DNA of 64,000 nucleotides from Dipylidium caninum. Its lineage: Eukaryota > Platyhelminthes > Cestoda > Cyclophyllidea > Dipylidiidae. The notes under the pieces are model-generated. The model ran no database searches and had not been told where the DNA came from. It worked only from the letters and a program-made list of their open reading frames with translations. Below, one piece after another: positions 1-15,000 of this stretch (positions within the stretch are counted from its first letter, which is position 1; every line of letters starts with the position of its first letter). Position numbers and translations under genes: made by a program. The stretch spans positions 620,001-684,000 of the forward strand of contig QEYB01001296.1 in NCBI GenBank assembly GCA_017562135.1, in the 5' to 3' direction.

Positions 1-3000
1 CTCCAAAATGCCAACCACGTGGAGGTTGCCGTCTCGTTAGTACACTGAGATGTATCAAAATCTAACAAGATCTTCAGGGTCGAGAGAGCATTCTGGGCGA
101 TCTCCGGATTCGGTGTGAGAACGGCACGCTCAGTGTTTGAAAGCAGTTGCTCCCAGGCCTCTAAAAATCTATCTGAAAAGACCAAGAGAGCAAATAACCA
201 ATCAATCAACTGCGGTTAAGTGTCAGTTCAAACATAAGAAGGTTTGGGGGAAGGATGACGTTTAATAGTGCAAAACAAGTTATTTGCAAAAAATGGAGAA
301 GCAAGTCCTTCAACTAAATATTCTTTTGACAACATGAATCGAGCAATTAGGTTTGATTAAAGACGGCATAGGAGGCATGTTTGGCGACCCGGTATAACAT
401 TAAGACTTCCACATATTGCAGAGGACAAGGGCGACGACCTTAAAATTATCCTCGAAAGCAACTAACACTAATGGATATGAATACTTAGAATTCGTACTAT
501 ACAACGTTAAATCAACTCTGGATAAAGTTGAAAGCAAGAAGGCCACTTCAGGAAAGTACCTCGAAAGAAAAGTTGAGTGGATGCCAACGCTATGGAGAGA
601 CAGAAATACAGGATAAGGAGAAGCTTCATACCATGAAATTGCATATCCAAGCGCTGACGCATGATTTGGGTGAATATAGTCAAGTTTAGGTTTTTATTTA
701 AGGTAAACTTTTGGCACTGTGTAAAGGAGATAGAGAAGAGTGCGAGACATCGGAAGGAGGCGGGGAGTCTATTGCCAAGATGCCATGAAGGGAAAATCAG
801 AGTAAATTAGCCAACGCCCACTTTTTTGGAATTAACAAAACTATGTTGGTGTAACCATCTACATTTCGCACGGAAAAGAGTTAGGCAAACATGCAACGCC
901 GGAGGAAAGGGAATTTGTGGACATGACTAATTTACAAACAACATCGGAGGGCTATGTCATTCAAGTTGTCAGAAATCACATAGTTATTTGAAAAATTGAA
1001 ACACTTATAAGGATGTAGGGCTAAAGGTGAAAAAGATTAGGAAGATTTGTATAGTAGGGAGCAAGCGATTAAAATGTAGTGGTTAACTGAGTGATTGTCA
1101 ACTGGGCGAATAATTTGGTTCTGAAACACACAGTCTGGTGAAGGAGATAAAAACAGAGAAGAGCGCACCTACTAATAGCAAACATCGGAACGACCCCCAG
1201 CGCTACTTGATCGAATCAACATACAAGACTTTTACGGACGACGACGACGACGCCACATTACATTGAGGCGCATTCGTGGCGTTAGCGATATTACTTCCAC
1301 AGATGATAAAAGCACAATCGAAGTGAGTATACGCCGTCAACGACGAGGGCATTGATAGAGTTGAAGACGAAAGAGCTTAGGAGTAAAATCTGAGACGAAA
1401 AAAGTGCGATAGGCCGCTGTGTAAAAATCGAGGCAGAGATTCATCAGAGGATGGTATTTCAAGAAAAAAACGATATGGAAGCATTGGTTTGATTTTTGAA
1501 ACTACAAATATTGGACTTCTTGGCATATCCTAAGAAAAGGGGTGTTAGATACCAGACACTAACAGACTACCATGGGTGGTCTGCCCAAAACCGGGGTTAA
1601 TCATAAACCGGCCATACAATCAGGTGAGGTTAAAAGTCTCTTCTGCATATGTTGCCCATTTGTCCTGTAGACCATCAACTGACTCTACTGTTGAAAGGAG
1701 GATTAGGATGACAGTGGAATCGTCTTTATACTAAGCGTTGTCTGGGAGTTTTAGAATCCTACTTACAATGTATAAATCAAGAAAGTAAAAGCATTCAAAT
1801 TTGCATCCAATCTTTAAAACTAATTGTAAGTTCTTTACGCAGACAACCAATTCACTTCAATTATTTTCAATAAAGGCTCCATAGCCTTAAAACATGAGAA
1901 TTGATGTATGGACATCGAAAAGGGCATATGGCTGTTGTAAGGCACAAAGATATGAGTTCATCTCTTTGAGGTCGTATAAAACGCAAGTATGCTAGACACC
2001 CCTATACCCGTTAGATCGTTAAAAAGCCCTCTTATCATGATACTCCATCAGACAAGACAGGATGCTTCTAAGGAGTGCTATTGTAGAAAGTAAGCTCATT
2101 GAAAAAAAACAGGTCAGGGAGAAATAGGGATTTACCACAAGCCTATCTAATAATCCAAGCAATGCTCATAGATGAAACAAGTTGCCAACTTGAATGCTTT
2201 TCCAAAAACAATTTCTCGAAAAGCTTCCACTGGGAAAAGTGAAGAGCCATCAAATGAAAATAGTTTCTTCAAAAACTCTGCAAACAGCTAATATTTGTGC
2301 ATAAAGGAGATATGTCCTTGCTATTAAATCGCACGATAAAATGGATCTTGGTTCACAATCAAAACTGGATGCTTTTACTTGTACTCCTAAATCCCCAACA
2401 GTGACGATTGTAAATCGTGAATTAGGTGGTAACTGAAGGTAACAGTCAAAAAGAAAAGAAAGAACCGTTTCTCAACAATAACAAAAGATTAATGCTCCTC
2501 ACAGAATGGTCGTTTGGCCGTTGGAGGATAGTTATAAACAGAGTAGAATGCAGACCGACTGTTGCAATGGTTGAGGTGGGCGGAGAAGAACGAGGCAGGA
2601 GTTGAAAAAAGAACGAAGACGCGAAAGATAGAGGGAAAGCATCGGGCGGAAAGGGAAAGGAAACGAATCAGGACGACCCAAAAGAATGCAAAAGTGAGGA
2701 AACGAAAGGAGAAGCGATTCTTCTACTTGTTCAACAAAATAGAAAGACTTGAACAAGATTAACCACAACAGCTTGACGATTTCTTCTAATGACAATTTAA
2801 GAGTTGTTAAGAATGAGTTTGATCTGGGGTCGGGCGGCGTTTGAAATAATACGTATGGTGGTGGGAGAAAAACAAGCGATACTATTGCGCCGACATATTT
2901 TATTTTCAGGACTTATCGCAGGTAGATAGCGAGTGGACTACGGTGGGCTAGCGGCTAAAGGCTAATTGAAATACGAAAAACAGTTAATTACACGGAAATT

Positions 3001-6000
3001 GGTTGGGAATCGTGTTATGCGCACTTTAGTCTGGCCAAATATGGGGGTAAGTAGGGATTTTCAAGGGGACTTAGTGGTGGTAGCCGATTGATAAGGGTGA
3101 GAGCCTACCCAAGGTGACAAGTTGTGACCACTTCGAGACGAAGCAACGGGCAACCCCGGAGAGGGTGAGAACCACAGTCTCGGCCCACTGCTTGGCCGCG
3201 GTGTCGCGCGAATGATGCACCAGAAGGCTGCCACTGTGTGTCTCTCGCTCAACCGGTGCATTCGCACAGTGCTCCTGCACATCTGAGAGCAGTGGGAAGA
3301 AGACCTAAAACAAATACCGTACATGCCGAAAATGAGGTGAACCGCAACAAGTTAGAATGTGAGAATCCTTACCACACTGCAAGAAGTATGTACGAAGGAC
3401 AATGTTTTGCGGAAAACAAGTCATTACTTAAAGACGGCTTATTGCTAGGATGTAGAAATGTCTAAAAGAAAGTTTAACACATACAGGTGTCGTGTATTTG
3501 ATGAATAATACCCTTTGTTGCGCCAAAATTTAACAATGTTTGTGGTAAAAAGATTGACAAAGCAGAAGTTTATTGAAGGTTATGTGGGATGGTAAGACAA
3601 TTGCAAGAAAGCGCAGTAAACTGTCGCTAACACTCCGAAGAATTTTAGGAATTTTCAAAAATAAAGACAGAAAAGCTACTAAGCCTAAAGGGCAAGATAC
3701 GAAGGAAAACTCCTAATGGAAAGTAAGCAATCTCATTCACAGAAACCTAGGCAAATGTTAGGAATGAGGCCATGGTTAATAGAGAACGAGGAGGTGGAGA
3801 CAGACCGTCCAGAGCAGTTCAACCCATGTTGTCTGGACGAATTGAGAGCTATGGCATTCGATGGCGTTGAAAAGGGTCTGGCCAGCTGACTTGCGTACCG
3901 CGGGTCGCCGGTCACGCACGAGGGCGGAGAGGTGGGAGAAGACAACTACCCACAACGCCTCTATTTGCTCAGTTTCCTCCGGTGTAGAACGTTCGCGTTG
4001 GAACAAAAAGTCCGTCAAATGAAGCTGCAAAACATCCACGTACACAGGGAAAGGACAGTCACTACCCAAGAATCTAACAGTACTGATTAGAAGTGTTCTT
4101 TTACCTCTGCTTGTAATTATTACCAATTCAATATTGGAGGGTTACATAAATGATAAACGATGATAGCAGCTCAAAGTCAATGAAGATCGTCGACAATGAA
4201 CGTTTATCGGCAGAAGATAATGAGGCAAACAGGCCAATTTTTAGAAGTATTCAAGTGCCAAAGGTTTTTTGATGGTTGGCTGGATTACGCGAAGAAGAAA
4301 TAAGCCAGTGAAGAAGAAAACAAGAAAACGTGCGTTAAAAATTAACAGGTTAAGTAACTTAACAAAAAACAACTAAATGTAATGTAGGAAACGTCTTTTA
4401 TTCCACCTCACACACCAACCATTAGACCTTAATTAAAAGCGATTTTGATTCGCCCATTTTCCAACATTTTTACTAAGAAATCAGAAAAATAAAATTGAAA
4501 CAATAATTATAATAGGGTTACCACTTGAACGCTCGGTTGATGGTCAGTAGTTTATGGACTTAGGATAAAGATAAGCGGATTCTGATGAAGGAGATGAAAG
4601 AAGTTGCTGAATGACATTAGGGGGGGGGGAAGGGAAGTTGCTCACTCAGATTATCTCGTGATGTTTGCGAGCTAAAACAGGCCCGTTTAAGTAACAGCAT
4701 TTGACAGAGATATTTAAGAACAGATTGAGGCAGCATTGGACGATTAAAATAAGTATGATTTATAAAGACAGTTGTGACCGTAAATCCAACCAGTCCTGAG
4801 TGATATGGTCACAGAAAGGGGCTTTGCCATAGTGTGGTAACGGGAACGATGGCAAAGAGCAGCAATTACCTCGTAGGGGTGTAGGAGGATTGACGAGGGG
4901 TTGGGCAGTAAAAATACGCTGGCGAGGAAGAGCACTTAGAAGAAAAAAGACGCGCAAATGGTGGAAGACGGAAAAATTTTGCACAGTTACTAGACATAGT
5001 TCCTGCCTCTATCTGGAATTCGGTCGCATCATGTGAAATTGTTACTTGTTTAATGAAAATGACAGGATTTTAAGTTTGATATTCCGAGATCTATGACACT
5101 CGGTTAGATAATTTGTGCAGAAAAGGCACATCAGTGCGAAGAAAAAAAATCAAGAATACGATATTTACCTAAACCTCCCGCTGATTCCTTATTATTTTAA
5201 ATATTTCGTCATTTTCAACTTTATTAGGATAAAAATGGCGACTAATAAATAATCGTAGATAGACTAGCCAGATTCCCAGTAGCCTCTTCTGGAGGCTTAT
5301 GAGGCAAATTAAGGACAATAGACTAGACGCTTTTCAAATTGTGAATAAAAGTGAAAAGCAGAACACTACAACAGACGAATGAGTGTAAGAATGTCTAGAT
5401 TTGCAAAATGCCATGTATTCGGGTAGAAATCCACCCTTACCCCCGATATAGACAGTTTACAATTTTTTGAAGGAAATTTCAAGATAGGTGACAATGGCCA
5501 TTATAAAAGGTAAAAAAGAGCCGGAGGTGGAGTAAAGCAATAAGACGTATCGCCAGTTTTAATATATTGTACTTTTAGACTATAAAAGGTTCGTTTTACG
5601 AAGTCATAGCATTACTTCACTTAAAACCTTGAATAATTTGTACTCAAATTTAATGGTAAAGTTACGCGCTTAATGACTTTAAGTTTGACATCTCCCTGCT
5701 TCAGGATATATTCCAATGCTCAAGCTGGTAAGGCGGCCAATTTCGCAGCTGAAGGTATTTTTGTGAGTTGTGGTGTTGAGTATTATGACGAAATCCGACC
5801 CGTCAAAAAGGCTCATCGCTGCCATAAGTGGTCAATAGTATCATAGTAAAAAAAAGACTATTGACTAAACTGAATGAAGATATAAACGGTAGTTATTAAA
5901 TGCACCGAGTTATGTATTCACTGGTGGTTGGAACGGGGGGTTGTTTTGCAATGGTGAGAAAGTAAAGAAAGAAGAAAAGACAGCATTTATTCTCATACCA

Positions 6001-9000
6001 CGTAACAACATACTCGAAATTACCTCATCGCATGGGAATTTAGCTTCGCCGGCAGCTTATCAATAAATGCTAACATTGAAAGCAAGCGCCTGTCAGTTGT
6101 ACGTAAATTTTGAACCAAAGAAGTGTTAGAAGTCAAGATTTCAAATAACCCGCGTTATGGCCACGTTGAAAGGTAAACTAAACATCGGCATAGACGATAT
6201 TTTGAAGCTAATTGTTTCTCTTAAAAACTGATGTCCGAAAAATATTCAATTAAACGATTAATGGTGGAAGTAAATGACCAGGAAATGAAAATGTTACTGC
6301 AAAAGGATTACTCGTAATGCATGGTAGGAAATAAGCGGTGGTAAAGGGATGAGCGGGTATGGGGGATCCCGTGGGCTTTCAAAGAAGAAATCAGTCAACA
6401 CCAAAATACACCTCGCGAACCTCACGATTCTTCCAGCATAGGTGACGTGCGCGAGAGGCAGGTGAACGTCGCCATGCTCTCACCATGCTAAAATCCGTCC
6501 CCAGTTCAGATCGTGTATCTCAACCATATCTTCTGGACAATCCTTTGGTTAATAAGTCATGAAATCAACTAATCCGTGGATTCAAATAAGAATGGGTAAT
6601 AAAGCGAACTCTTGTGGGAAAAACATTCACAAATACAACATAGTCTTTCCTCTTAACAAGGAAAATCAGATAGAGACGAAACTTGGGGAATTTATACTGC
6701 GTCCAGCACGTCATAATTAATAGCCAAGGAAGAGACAATAGATTGACATTGGCGATAGAGGGTAAGAGAGTATGCGTCCTTACACTTGTGGGAGGGAGAG
6801 TCATTGGAACAAACATACCAGTGATCCAATTGCCGCCAGTGAAATATTTAAATCGCGCTCTTGTTGACCAAATTTGACTGCAGTGTCTACGCACGCTGGA
6901 TAACAGTCGGGATGTAGTGTAGGCATGTAATCTGTCACGACTAGTTGGAAACACTGGAACGCCGAACGAATGTGGTTGTCGCTTTAAAACAAAATAGGCA
7001 AAACTGCAATGTAATAAAATGAAGAACTGAGTAGAGCAATACTTTTAAGTGTGCGTTCAGGATAAGGTTGGAGAGTGTAGTAAGTAAAAGTTGTTTACCC
7101 AAGAATACGCTTTCTCGGAGTAAAAAGCCCGATTCAAAAGTTATGGAAACGCCGGTAAAATACACTTCAAGGACATGTGTTCCAGTGCCAAAATAAAAAG
7201 TTCAGTCATTTTCCCGTTATTTAAGACTTACTTGAATTTCAGCATTAGAATGATGTTGTTCCAGATAGACTATATATGCGTGCACAACAACAATAAGTAT
7301 AAATAAGTCACACACCTCTGAGATCGACTAATTGCCCCAATGATGCTGACAATTCGGAGCCAACTTCCGTTGATCTCGTCACCATAGCAATGGAGAAGAT
7401 GCTGAACGCATTGTAATTGCTTCTCTTGAACATTGTTAAACTTGATGTCTGTCAAGAGTGTTAAGGGCTCCAGGACCAATTTTGTTAATTCCTAAAGCGT
7501 CACCATACTATGAGATAAGGTTTACATTCAAATTTGCACTTAAATTAAATTGTTTCGCTACCTTGTGGAAAGCAAGAAATAATATGTGTACCAGCCAAGA
7601 ACAATACAAATAAATCTAATCTGTGGAAGAGCAGTTTACACAGCAGGCATTTGAAGCCGTGCGCACAAAAAAGGGGGATAAGAGAAGGCGCCCACCGCAT
7701 TATTCCAAAAGGTTGACGATGGTTGTGTAACAATAATGAATCGCTTGATAAGCAGGAGGAGCGCGTCTGCAGCAAGTCTTCGCAACTCGGCGTGCGTGAC
7801 TCGACACATCTGGAAGATAAAGCGGCAATGTTACAAAGTATAGGAATATATAATCATGGTGCCAGACATTGCCGTGCTTCCTCACATCAAAACTACTCTA
7901 AACTTGCGGACTTCATAATTCTCGGTAGTTCTTAAAGTAAAAGATACCAGAAAGTTGAGTGACTAAACAAGTTTTAGGTAAATTTGTGCATTTTCAGAGA
8001 CGCTTCCGCGCCCCCAAGATTCTTAGCACCCATGTTTATGGGGTTTATCCAAAAAAAACTTTGAAAAGATTGCGTAATGAAGCTAATTAATAGCACTTAG
8101 TTTACCGGTGCAGCGCCAGCAATAAGACAAAATCCCCATCCCAACGGTCGAGAAAGTTGGCACAAAAATACGAAAGTTGCAGTTTTTAATTAATGGTGAC
8201 ATTTTATTAAAAGTACAGTACAATTGCATACTCGTATTGCGCGGGATGGAAGCAAATTTTTTACCAAAAAACACCTTATGTCAGTAATGCTATGGCGTTG
8301 TAGCGTAGAGAGACTTCTTGATTCAATAGCAAAATAGATAGCGGTGACTTTTATTGAAAAGTATGAGACTAAAATCAAAACTTCAGGAAAATGAAAACAT
8401 ATGGAGTGGGAAATGATAAGGAAATAAAATACTAAGGACAAGGCGTCAATTTATCGTCTTTCCCGCATTCTAAATTTTTCTCGAGACACATTATCACGGT
8501 CGGAACCAGCAAAAAATAATATAGAATCCATACGAACACCCCTATCCCCCTCAAGTGTATAAAACAACCACACCTTTGAAGCGGTCATAAACGAAAAAAG
8601 CACTTTATTTATCCTTCTATTTTTCAAAAGTAAATAATAATTTCAAGCAAATGGCGTAGCAAAAGGCCCCGAACCAATAAATGGGGAGGATAAGGGCGGC
8701 CAATCAGTGAAATGGATTAATGACGGGAATCGGCGTCGCCCTGCGTACACACTCGGAACGAGGAGATGTCGGATGATGCACTCAATCTACCACCCGAACC
8801 TGATCTCTCAAACTGTACGCGGTATCCGGCGCTGGAGGCTTTTGATCTACACTACAAAAATATCCATGCCTATCTCTCCCTCGGTATATGCTTTTTCGGT
8901 TTTTCCACGAACACGTTGAATGCGATCATTTTAACAAATAGTCGGATGCGCAGCCCCACAAACCTCCTCCTCACTTCAATTGCTATCGCCGATTCAATGA

Positions 9001-12000
9001 CAATGGTTGCGTGTGTAGGTAAAGACGTATACCTGCACTTTATCACAAGTCCCGATCCTATCGTCTCACCGCATGGTTATGCCGGTATCTACTTTTTGAT
9101 CACGGCAAACTTCACTGCCATAGGAGGACACATATTTTCGACAATTATGACGGTGATGCTGGCCGCATTTCGCTGCTGGGTGCTTTACCGTCCTCAGTGC
9201 CAGATTCTATATAAACACATTGGGCAAACTATAATTGTGGCGGCAGTTGTCAGCTCCGCAATGTTCGTACTTGGCATCTCGGCTTTGGTTGTGGGCAAAG
9301 TAGCGCCTCCCGTAGTACCCCAGAAGAGCATGGAGACCTACTATTGGTTTGCGGTGCGTGAGGGTCTTGATTATTTGGAGCGAGCCAACTTCATCATCTA
9401 TGGGTGCTTCAGTAAACTGGCCTCCAGTCTTCTTATTACCTTTTTCACCAGCCTCATTCTGGTGGCTATGGAGAAGGCGAGACGCAGATACATAAACTTG
9501 AAGCATGGAGCATTAAGACAGAAGATAGTACCCGAACAACAGGCGATAGATGAAGAGAGGGCAGATGGCGGAGGGTTGGAGCAACAGCTGATTAGAGAGA
9601 AGAAACGTGAATCAAGAGGGAACCATCGAACCACAGCAATGTTGGTCGCGGTATTGGTGAGTTTCATCGTTACCGAGGCGCCACAGGGTGTGATTATCAC
9701 TGTAGTGGCCATTCGAGATCACTGTTTTCTCTACACCTTCTACGCTCGAATCGGAGATCTACTGGACCTCCTCGTTTTGCTTAATTCTTCCACGAATTTC
9801 ATCTTATATTGTGCAATGTCTGCACAGTTCAGAAAGAGTTTCAAGGATCTTCTTATAGACGGGCTAAACCACCGGCTGTGCCGACGTAAAGACATTGGGT
9901 CAGTGGCTGAGCCTAACGCCAAACGACCAACGAAAGCGATGCTCGTATAACAAATATTTAGCCGAGTTTATGCCACCTAAGGGTGGATGATTCATCATGG
10001 TAGGACATGTTTTATTTAAACTGATTTTCGACTCACTTTCACTTACCCATAAAGGCACATCAAATGCTCTCCTTCACGCTAACAACACACACCAATATAA
10101 AATTTTAAGAGTAAATAGTCGTGAAGAAAGACAATGGTTCTTTTTATATGAAAATAATGACAGTGCTCAAAAGTAACCCTTATTGTTGAATTTAGTTGAC
10201 TCCGTTCAACTAAGTTCGTAGGGCAGACAAAGGTTCGATAGTAAAAGTTGACAGACGTGCGGTAGAAAACTTAATGACATCGATAGGGAAAGAGTAAAGT
10301 ACTCAGAGAAGATCGAGTGGTACGGAAAAGGAGAAGACCTCCATTAACGCTACTATTACCCAAGGCGTATGAATTGAGGCATCATACACTGCAAGGATGC
10401 TCAAAATACTACCAACGTTGTCCTGAAACCACAAAATACCCTTTTCCACAAAAGACTAATAGGAGGAAAAATGCGAAATTCGTGAAAAAAAATACCAAGG
10501 ACAAAAGGTTAAAGTGCTATCACACACCTATTTAGTGTGTGATAAGAAAGCACAAACTATCTATAACCATTGCTATTGCTGTTTGAAACTTCAAGAGGAA
10601 CTGACCAGTGTTTCAGAACTAAATAGTAGAGAAAAGAAAAGGGAAATATCGGAATGGGCAAAGTGCGGCAGAGTAACATATTCGTACTTAGAGGATTGTT
10701 TGCCGAAATGAACTGGAAACTTGGTGTGGAACATATCATTCGCCAATCTCGCATATCCTGTGTCAAATTACATCCCCTTCGAGAACTGTCAGTTTAGTTT
10801 ATCAGTAATTTTAGAAGCGCTGAAGGAGAGAAAATTAAGGATTTGACAAGAATAAATGAGGATAATAAAAGGAGAATTTTTAGCGAGATTTCAGATAAAT
10901 GGAACGGTGGAAAAGATATGCAGAAACAAGAAGGCTTAAGCCTATTTCAGCGGAGTTAGAGATTTTTTGAAATGACTACGAGACGAATAATAACAGCATC
11001 TAGCATACTGAAATGGGGACTTTCACAAACAACCCGTTGTTGGTCCTTGTCTGCGTATATTCAAAGATCTCATGAGGCCACTGTCAGTGGTGAGAAGGAG
11101 AGGAAAACGCAGTTTAAATCCACCAAAATGGCCACGACAAGTTACGAAATAGGAGAATGAGGAATAACAAATTGCACAGAGAATGCTATTTTTACCAAAA
11201 AAGGCGTTCGTGTAACAAAAAAATTCTTAAGACACGAATAAGCGAATTCGGCTGAAGGAGTAGGAGGAATGAACCGGTTCAGATATGAGAAAAGGTTGTA
11301 AGATTTACTCATATATATATTCGGAGAGGTGTCGAAAGGGAAAAAAAAATGAGCGCCGAATGAAATACTTGTAAGTTACGTTAATGAGAAGAATAGGAGA
11401 AAACGATTACTTTAGCAAAGAAAAATTGTCGCGAAAATGCTTTTATTTATTCAAGGAGATTGTTTTAAAATCCAAGAGGGTTGTGTAGCATAAAGAGGGT
11501 GTGAAAGTACATGGCCAGACACAGAAAGAGGTGTTTTGAAGCTTATAAAGTGAAATGTAATCAGTCTGAATCAACAACAGTCGGGTATCGCATAGGAAAT
11601 TTTAAAAGAATTGATAACTTCTTGCATTGATTAAACGGGTACCAAAGAAGAACCTAATTAAAGATGGTCTTCATTTTCATTTCATTCATGCTACACAGCG
11701 TTAATACCATAGCGTCTCACCATTATGGCATTAGCTTAAATGAGGAAAGATTGCGACACTGTAACAGGACATTTCGGGTAGTGGAAAAAGGAAGTATGTC
11801 CAACGTGAAACGAGGGTAGGGAGTTTTGAAAGGCGATTTATACAACAACACCCAACATATATGTACGGGGATTAAGAGGGTTCGGGTGGAACCGATCTAA
11901 GCAATAGAAGAGCACATAAGCACCTGAACTTCTTCACGCCAGGCTCGCCGCTTTGGCTTTAGATGATACAGACACAATACCGGCAGTATGACCACAAAAC

Positions 12001-15000
12001 GCGGGGCTCCCAAAAATCAGTTGGCCAATCGACATGTACGTGGCGTATCCAGATAGCAGGTTGGAGAAAAGGAGTACCAAAAGCACCAGGAAAAGTTTAT
12101 ACGTATTGTCATGACAATAGTAAAAGAAATCAGGTTTGAATAGTCGGTAATGACTCAAGACCCAGAAAGTTAAAGAAATAATATTTGGGTGAGGCGGGCA
12201 GTGTGTTATTTTTAGTGAAGTCTGAAAATAAAAATTTGAGACTCTAAATGTAAGTATACATCTGCATAGGCACCCATTGATCTAGAAATTAGTTCATATC
12301 ACTTTCAAAAAATGAGAACATTTAATTTGAAAGTTCCGTTCGTAATGAGCTTACTTGTTTAAATGACCCTACCGCAAAGTTTACTGCCAACTCAAAATAT
12401 GTTATGCATTGCCGATGGTGAGGTGGGACACAAAAATTCGAAAGCCTCTCTTTGTATCGTGTGGAAACCGATTTTTTGTAGCAAAAAAGCAAAGGAAACG
12501 CACAGCTAAGAGTTGGGTGCTGATCGTTGTCCACCAAACAGTGAGTCGCTGAAGATTGGCCAGACCAACTTCCGTCAGTGTGACGACGGAGAAATGACTG
12601 GGAGCCTGCGAAAATAAACATAAAAATATAAAGTTTAGTCAGTATAATAACCATAATGTATACTATGCACACAAAGACTTCAGGCGGAGACCTCGTAATA
12701 ATGCAATGTTTTTAAAGATGCCCCTGAGTCAAATAAACCATTACGTGTTATAAAGTTGATTAAGGTGAGGATGAAATATGAAAATAAATTAGAGATGTGC
12801 TAATGGGATAAAAGAAAAATAATTTTTCGGCTTAAAAGTAGGAGCAGTTCAGATGGCGAGAAAGCGAGTGTTAGCATTGAATACTAAGTACTCATGACAG
12901 TACTGTTTTGACATTGGAGTTAATGATGCCGGAATGTACAAAGGAGAAAAGAGATCCAAGACGGTAAAAATAGATGGGATAACTTAGAGACAACCGGGGG
13001 ATGTAAATCACGCCCCAGTGTCGAGTTGAGAGGCGATGCAGCGCATTTATTAATGAAGATCAGTTATTCAAGTAACCGCAAACCACCCAGATATGAAGAA
13101 CACCAAATGGAGAAAAAAATTCGTAAGTTTCATTCGAAACATACTATTGAAAGAGCTAAAATGATCCAAATATTCGTGAGGGAAGAGTATGAAAGTCTAC
13201 GATTAAAGTAAACGACAAAATTTGATCGCCGAAAACATTAACAAAGGCAAATGGACCGCAGTGTTCTGCTGAGCATTTCACATCAAACCATTTCTGGGGT
13301 CGGTAAAAATAGAATATGCCGCGTCAGATAAGACATGCATTTGTTTACGAGAACAAACCTGCTACAGGCAGTCAAAATTGATAGCACCTCGGTTTTCCTG
13401 GTGAACACGTCTGCGGACGAGCAACAACCGTGAAACACTACTTTTTATGTTTGACCTACAAAGCAGGCTTCTGTTTCCGGAGAATGAATTGCAGTAAAAA
13501 GGAGGGTTTAATTTGTGTGAGGGGCAACTCAAAGTGCGCACAAATGGATACATAGAGTAACGAGAAGAAGTAACTCTTGCTCCATTTATTCTGTGAATAA
13601 GAGAAAATGGATAAAAGTGAATGTGGTAAAAGTGTTACCAGTTTTATCGAAAACCGTGCAACGGGATTTGGCCTGGGTTAAGTAAATTAACAACAGGACC
13701 CTGACAAGTGAAAAGGGCCAAAAATTCAGTCTCATTGACGTCTGTTCTAATGGGTGTGCAAGAAGCGGAAATAATGCTTATTGACATCGGCTGCAGTCTA
13801 GTCGAAGAAAGGAGCCAATAACCCAGGAATTTGTGGAACGGCAGTAGCAGTCAAGGACGAAAAAGAGACGCGAAATACTAAGGTGTTTCGATGGGACACG
13901 CACTCACACAAGTAACCGTATTTATTTTGTTTAAATGAAATAGAGTAGACGGTGGGGGGTTAGGACGCCTAGAGAAAGATTAAAAAACGACGACGCTTTT
14001 GTTAGACCTGAAATGTGCTCACCTTATTTGAATTCGCGACTTCACACGTTTCGGTGGCAATACAGCACAGACCACGAATAAGATAACCGAGTGCAACTTC
14101 GTCAAAATTTCTAAAATAGCAAAATAAAATCAAGGCTGTGAGATGGTGAGTAAACCACTTACACCGTGATGACAAGTGTTGAAGAAAGGTGAAGCAACCA
14201 TGGTGAGGTAAGCCTTTTTTTCGAATTAAGGACAAAACACAGTGAAAAGAATTGATATAAGTATGCCACTAATCTCCACTGAATAGTTACAGGTATTACG
14301 TTCATCAACGTTTAACGGGCGAAAAATCGCCCTGGCTTATACTGAGAGGAATAGAAGCATAACTTGGAAAAAAATGAGTTTTAACCTTTCGCTAAAAGGA
14401 ACATGGTCAATTAGGAGCTTCAATGCCGGATTCGCAGACCTCGCAAGGCGAATGGATTAAAAATCGCAACACATTTAAGTATACAAAATAAGAACTCGCG
14501 TTAGAGTAAGTGACAATTTTAGGGACTCATTAGCGTCCGCGGGAAAATGATTCAAGTGTGAACGACCAATGTGTGTGGCCAGAGATTCTGCGAAAGTGTG
14601 AAAGTGCGAAATTCCGCAACGCAGATATAAAAAATGTGCATGAAAAGGAGTAAATTTTAGGTCGTTATAGGGAAATTTATTCAAAATATAAATTGGAGGA
14701 GGTAAAAAATCGTTTGTTATGTATAGGAGGTAGAGCAAAAGCCTTCAGTTAACTTTGCAATGGCAAAATATTTGTTGACTTTAAGATGGTTAGATTATAG
14801 GCCCTAGGAACGGAGAAATTTTTATGAATGCAATCAAAAGTAATGTTAAATTTGAAATAATGAAATATGCATAGAAGTAGTGAATAAAAAACGATAGATT
14901 TATCGTGCAGTAGTCGGCTTAAGTGCAAAAAACTCTCTGAGCTGCCAATCGAATGAAGGTTTAATCAAGAACAACCCACACATATCAAGACGCGATGGCA

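Noticed and set aside
1236..1252. (GAC)5 trinucleotide run
   Set aside because: Too short to call as a meaningful microsatellite and located in an intron.
2532..2795. Overlapping ORFs on both strands
   Set aside because: Purine-rich low-complexity intron sequence gives Lys/Glu/Arg-rich plus-strand and Leu/Phe/Ser-rich minus-strand frames. No similarity.
4620..4629. Run of ten G; another at 61433-61442
   Set aside because: Simple homopolymers. They may be sequencing or slippage sites but show no G-quadruplex pattern of spaced runs.
9207..9712. Minus-strand ORFs of 99 and 104 codons
   Set aside because: Both are antisense to the GPCR coding sequence and lack any family resemblance.
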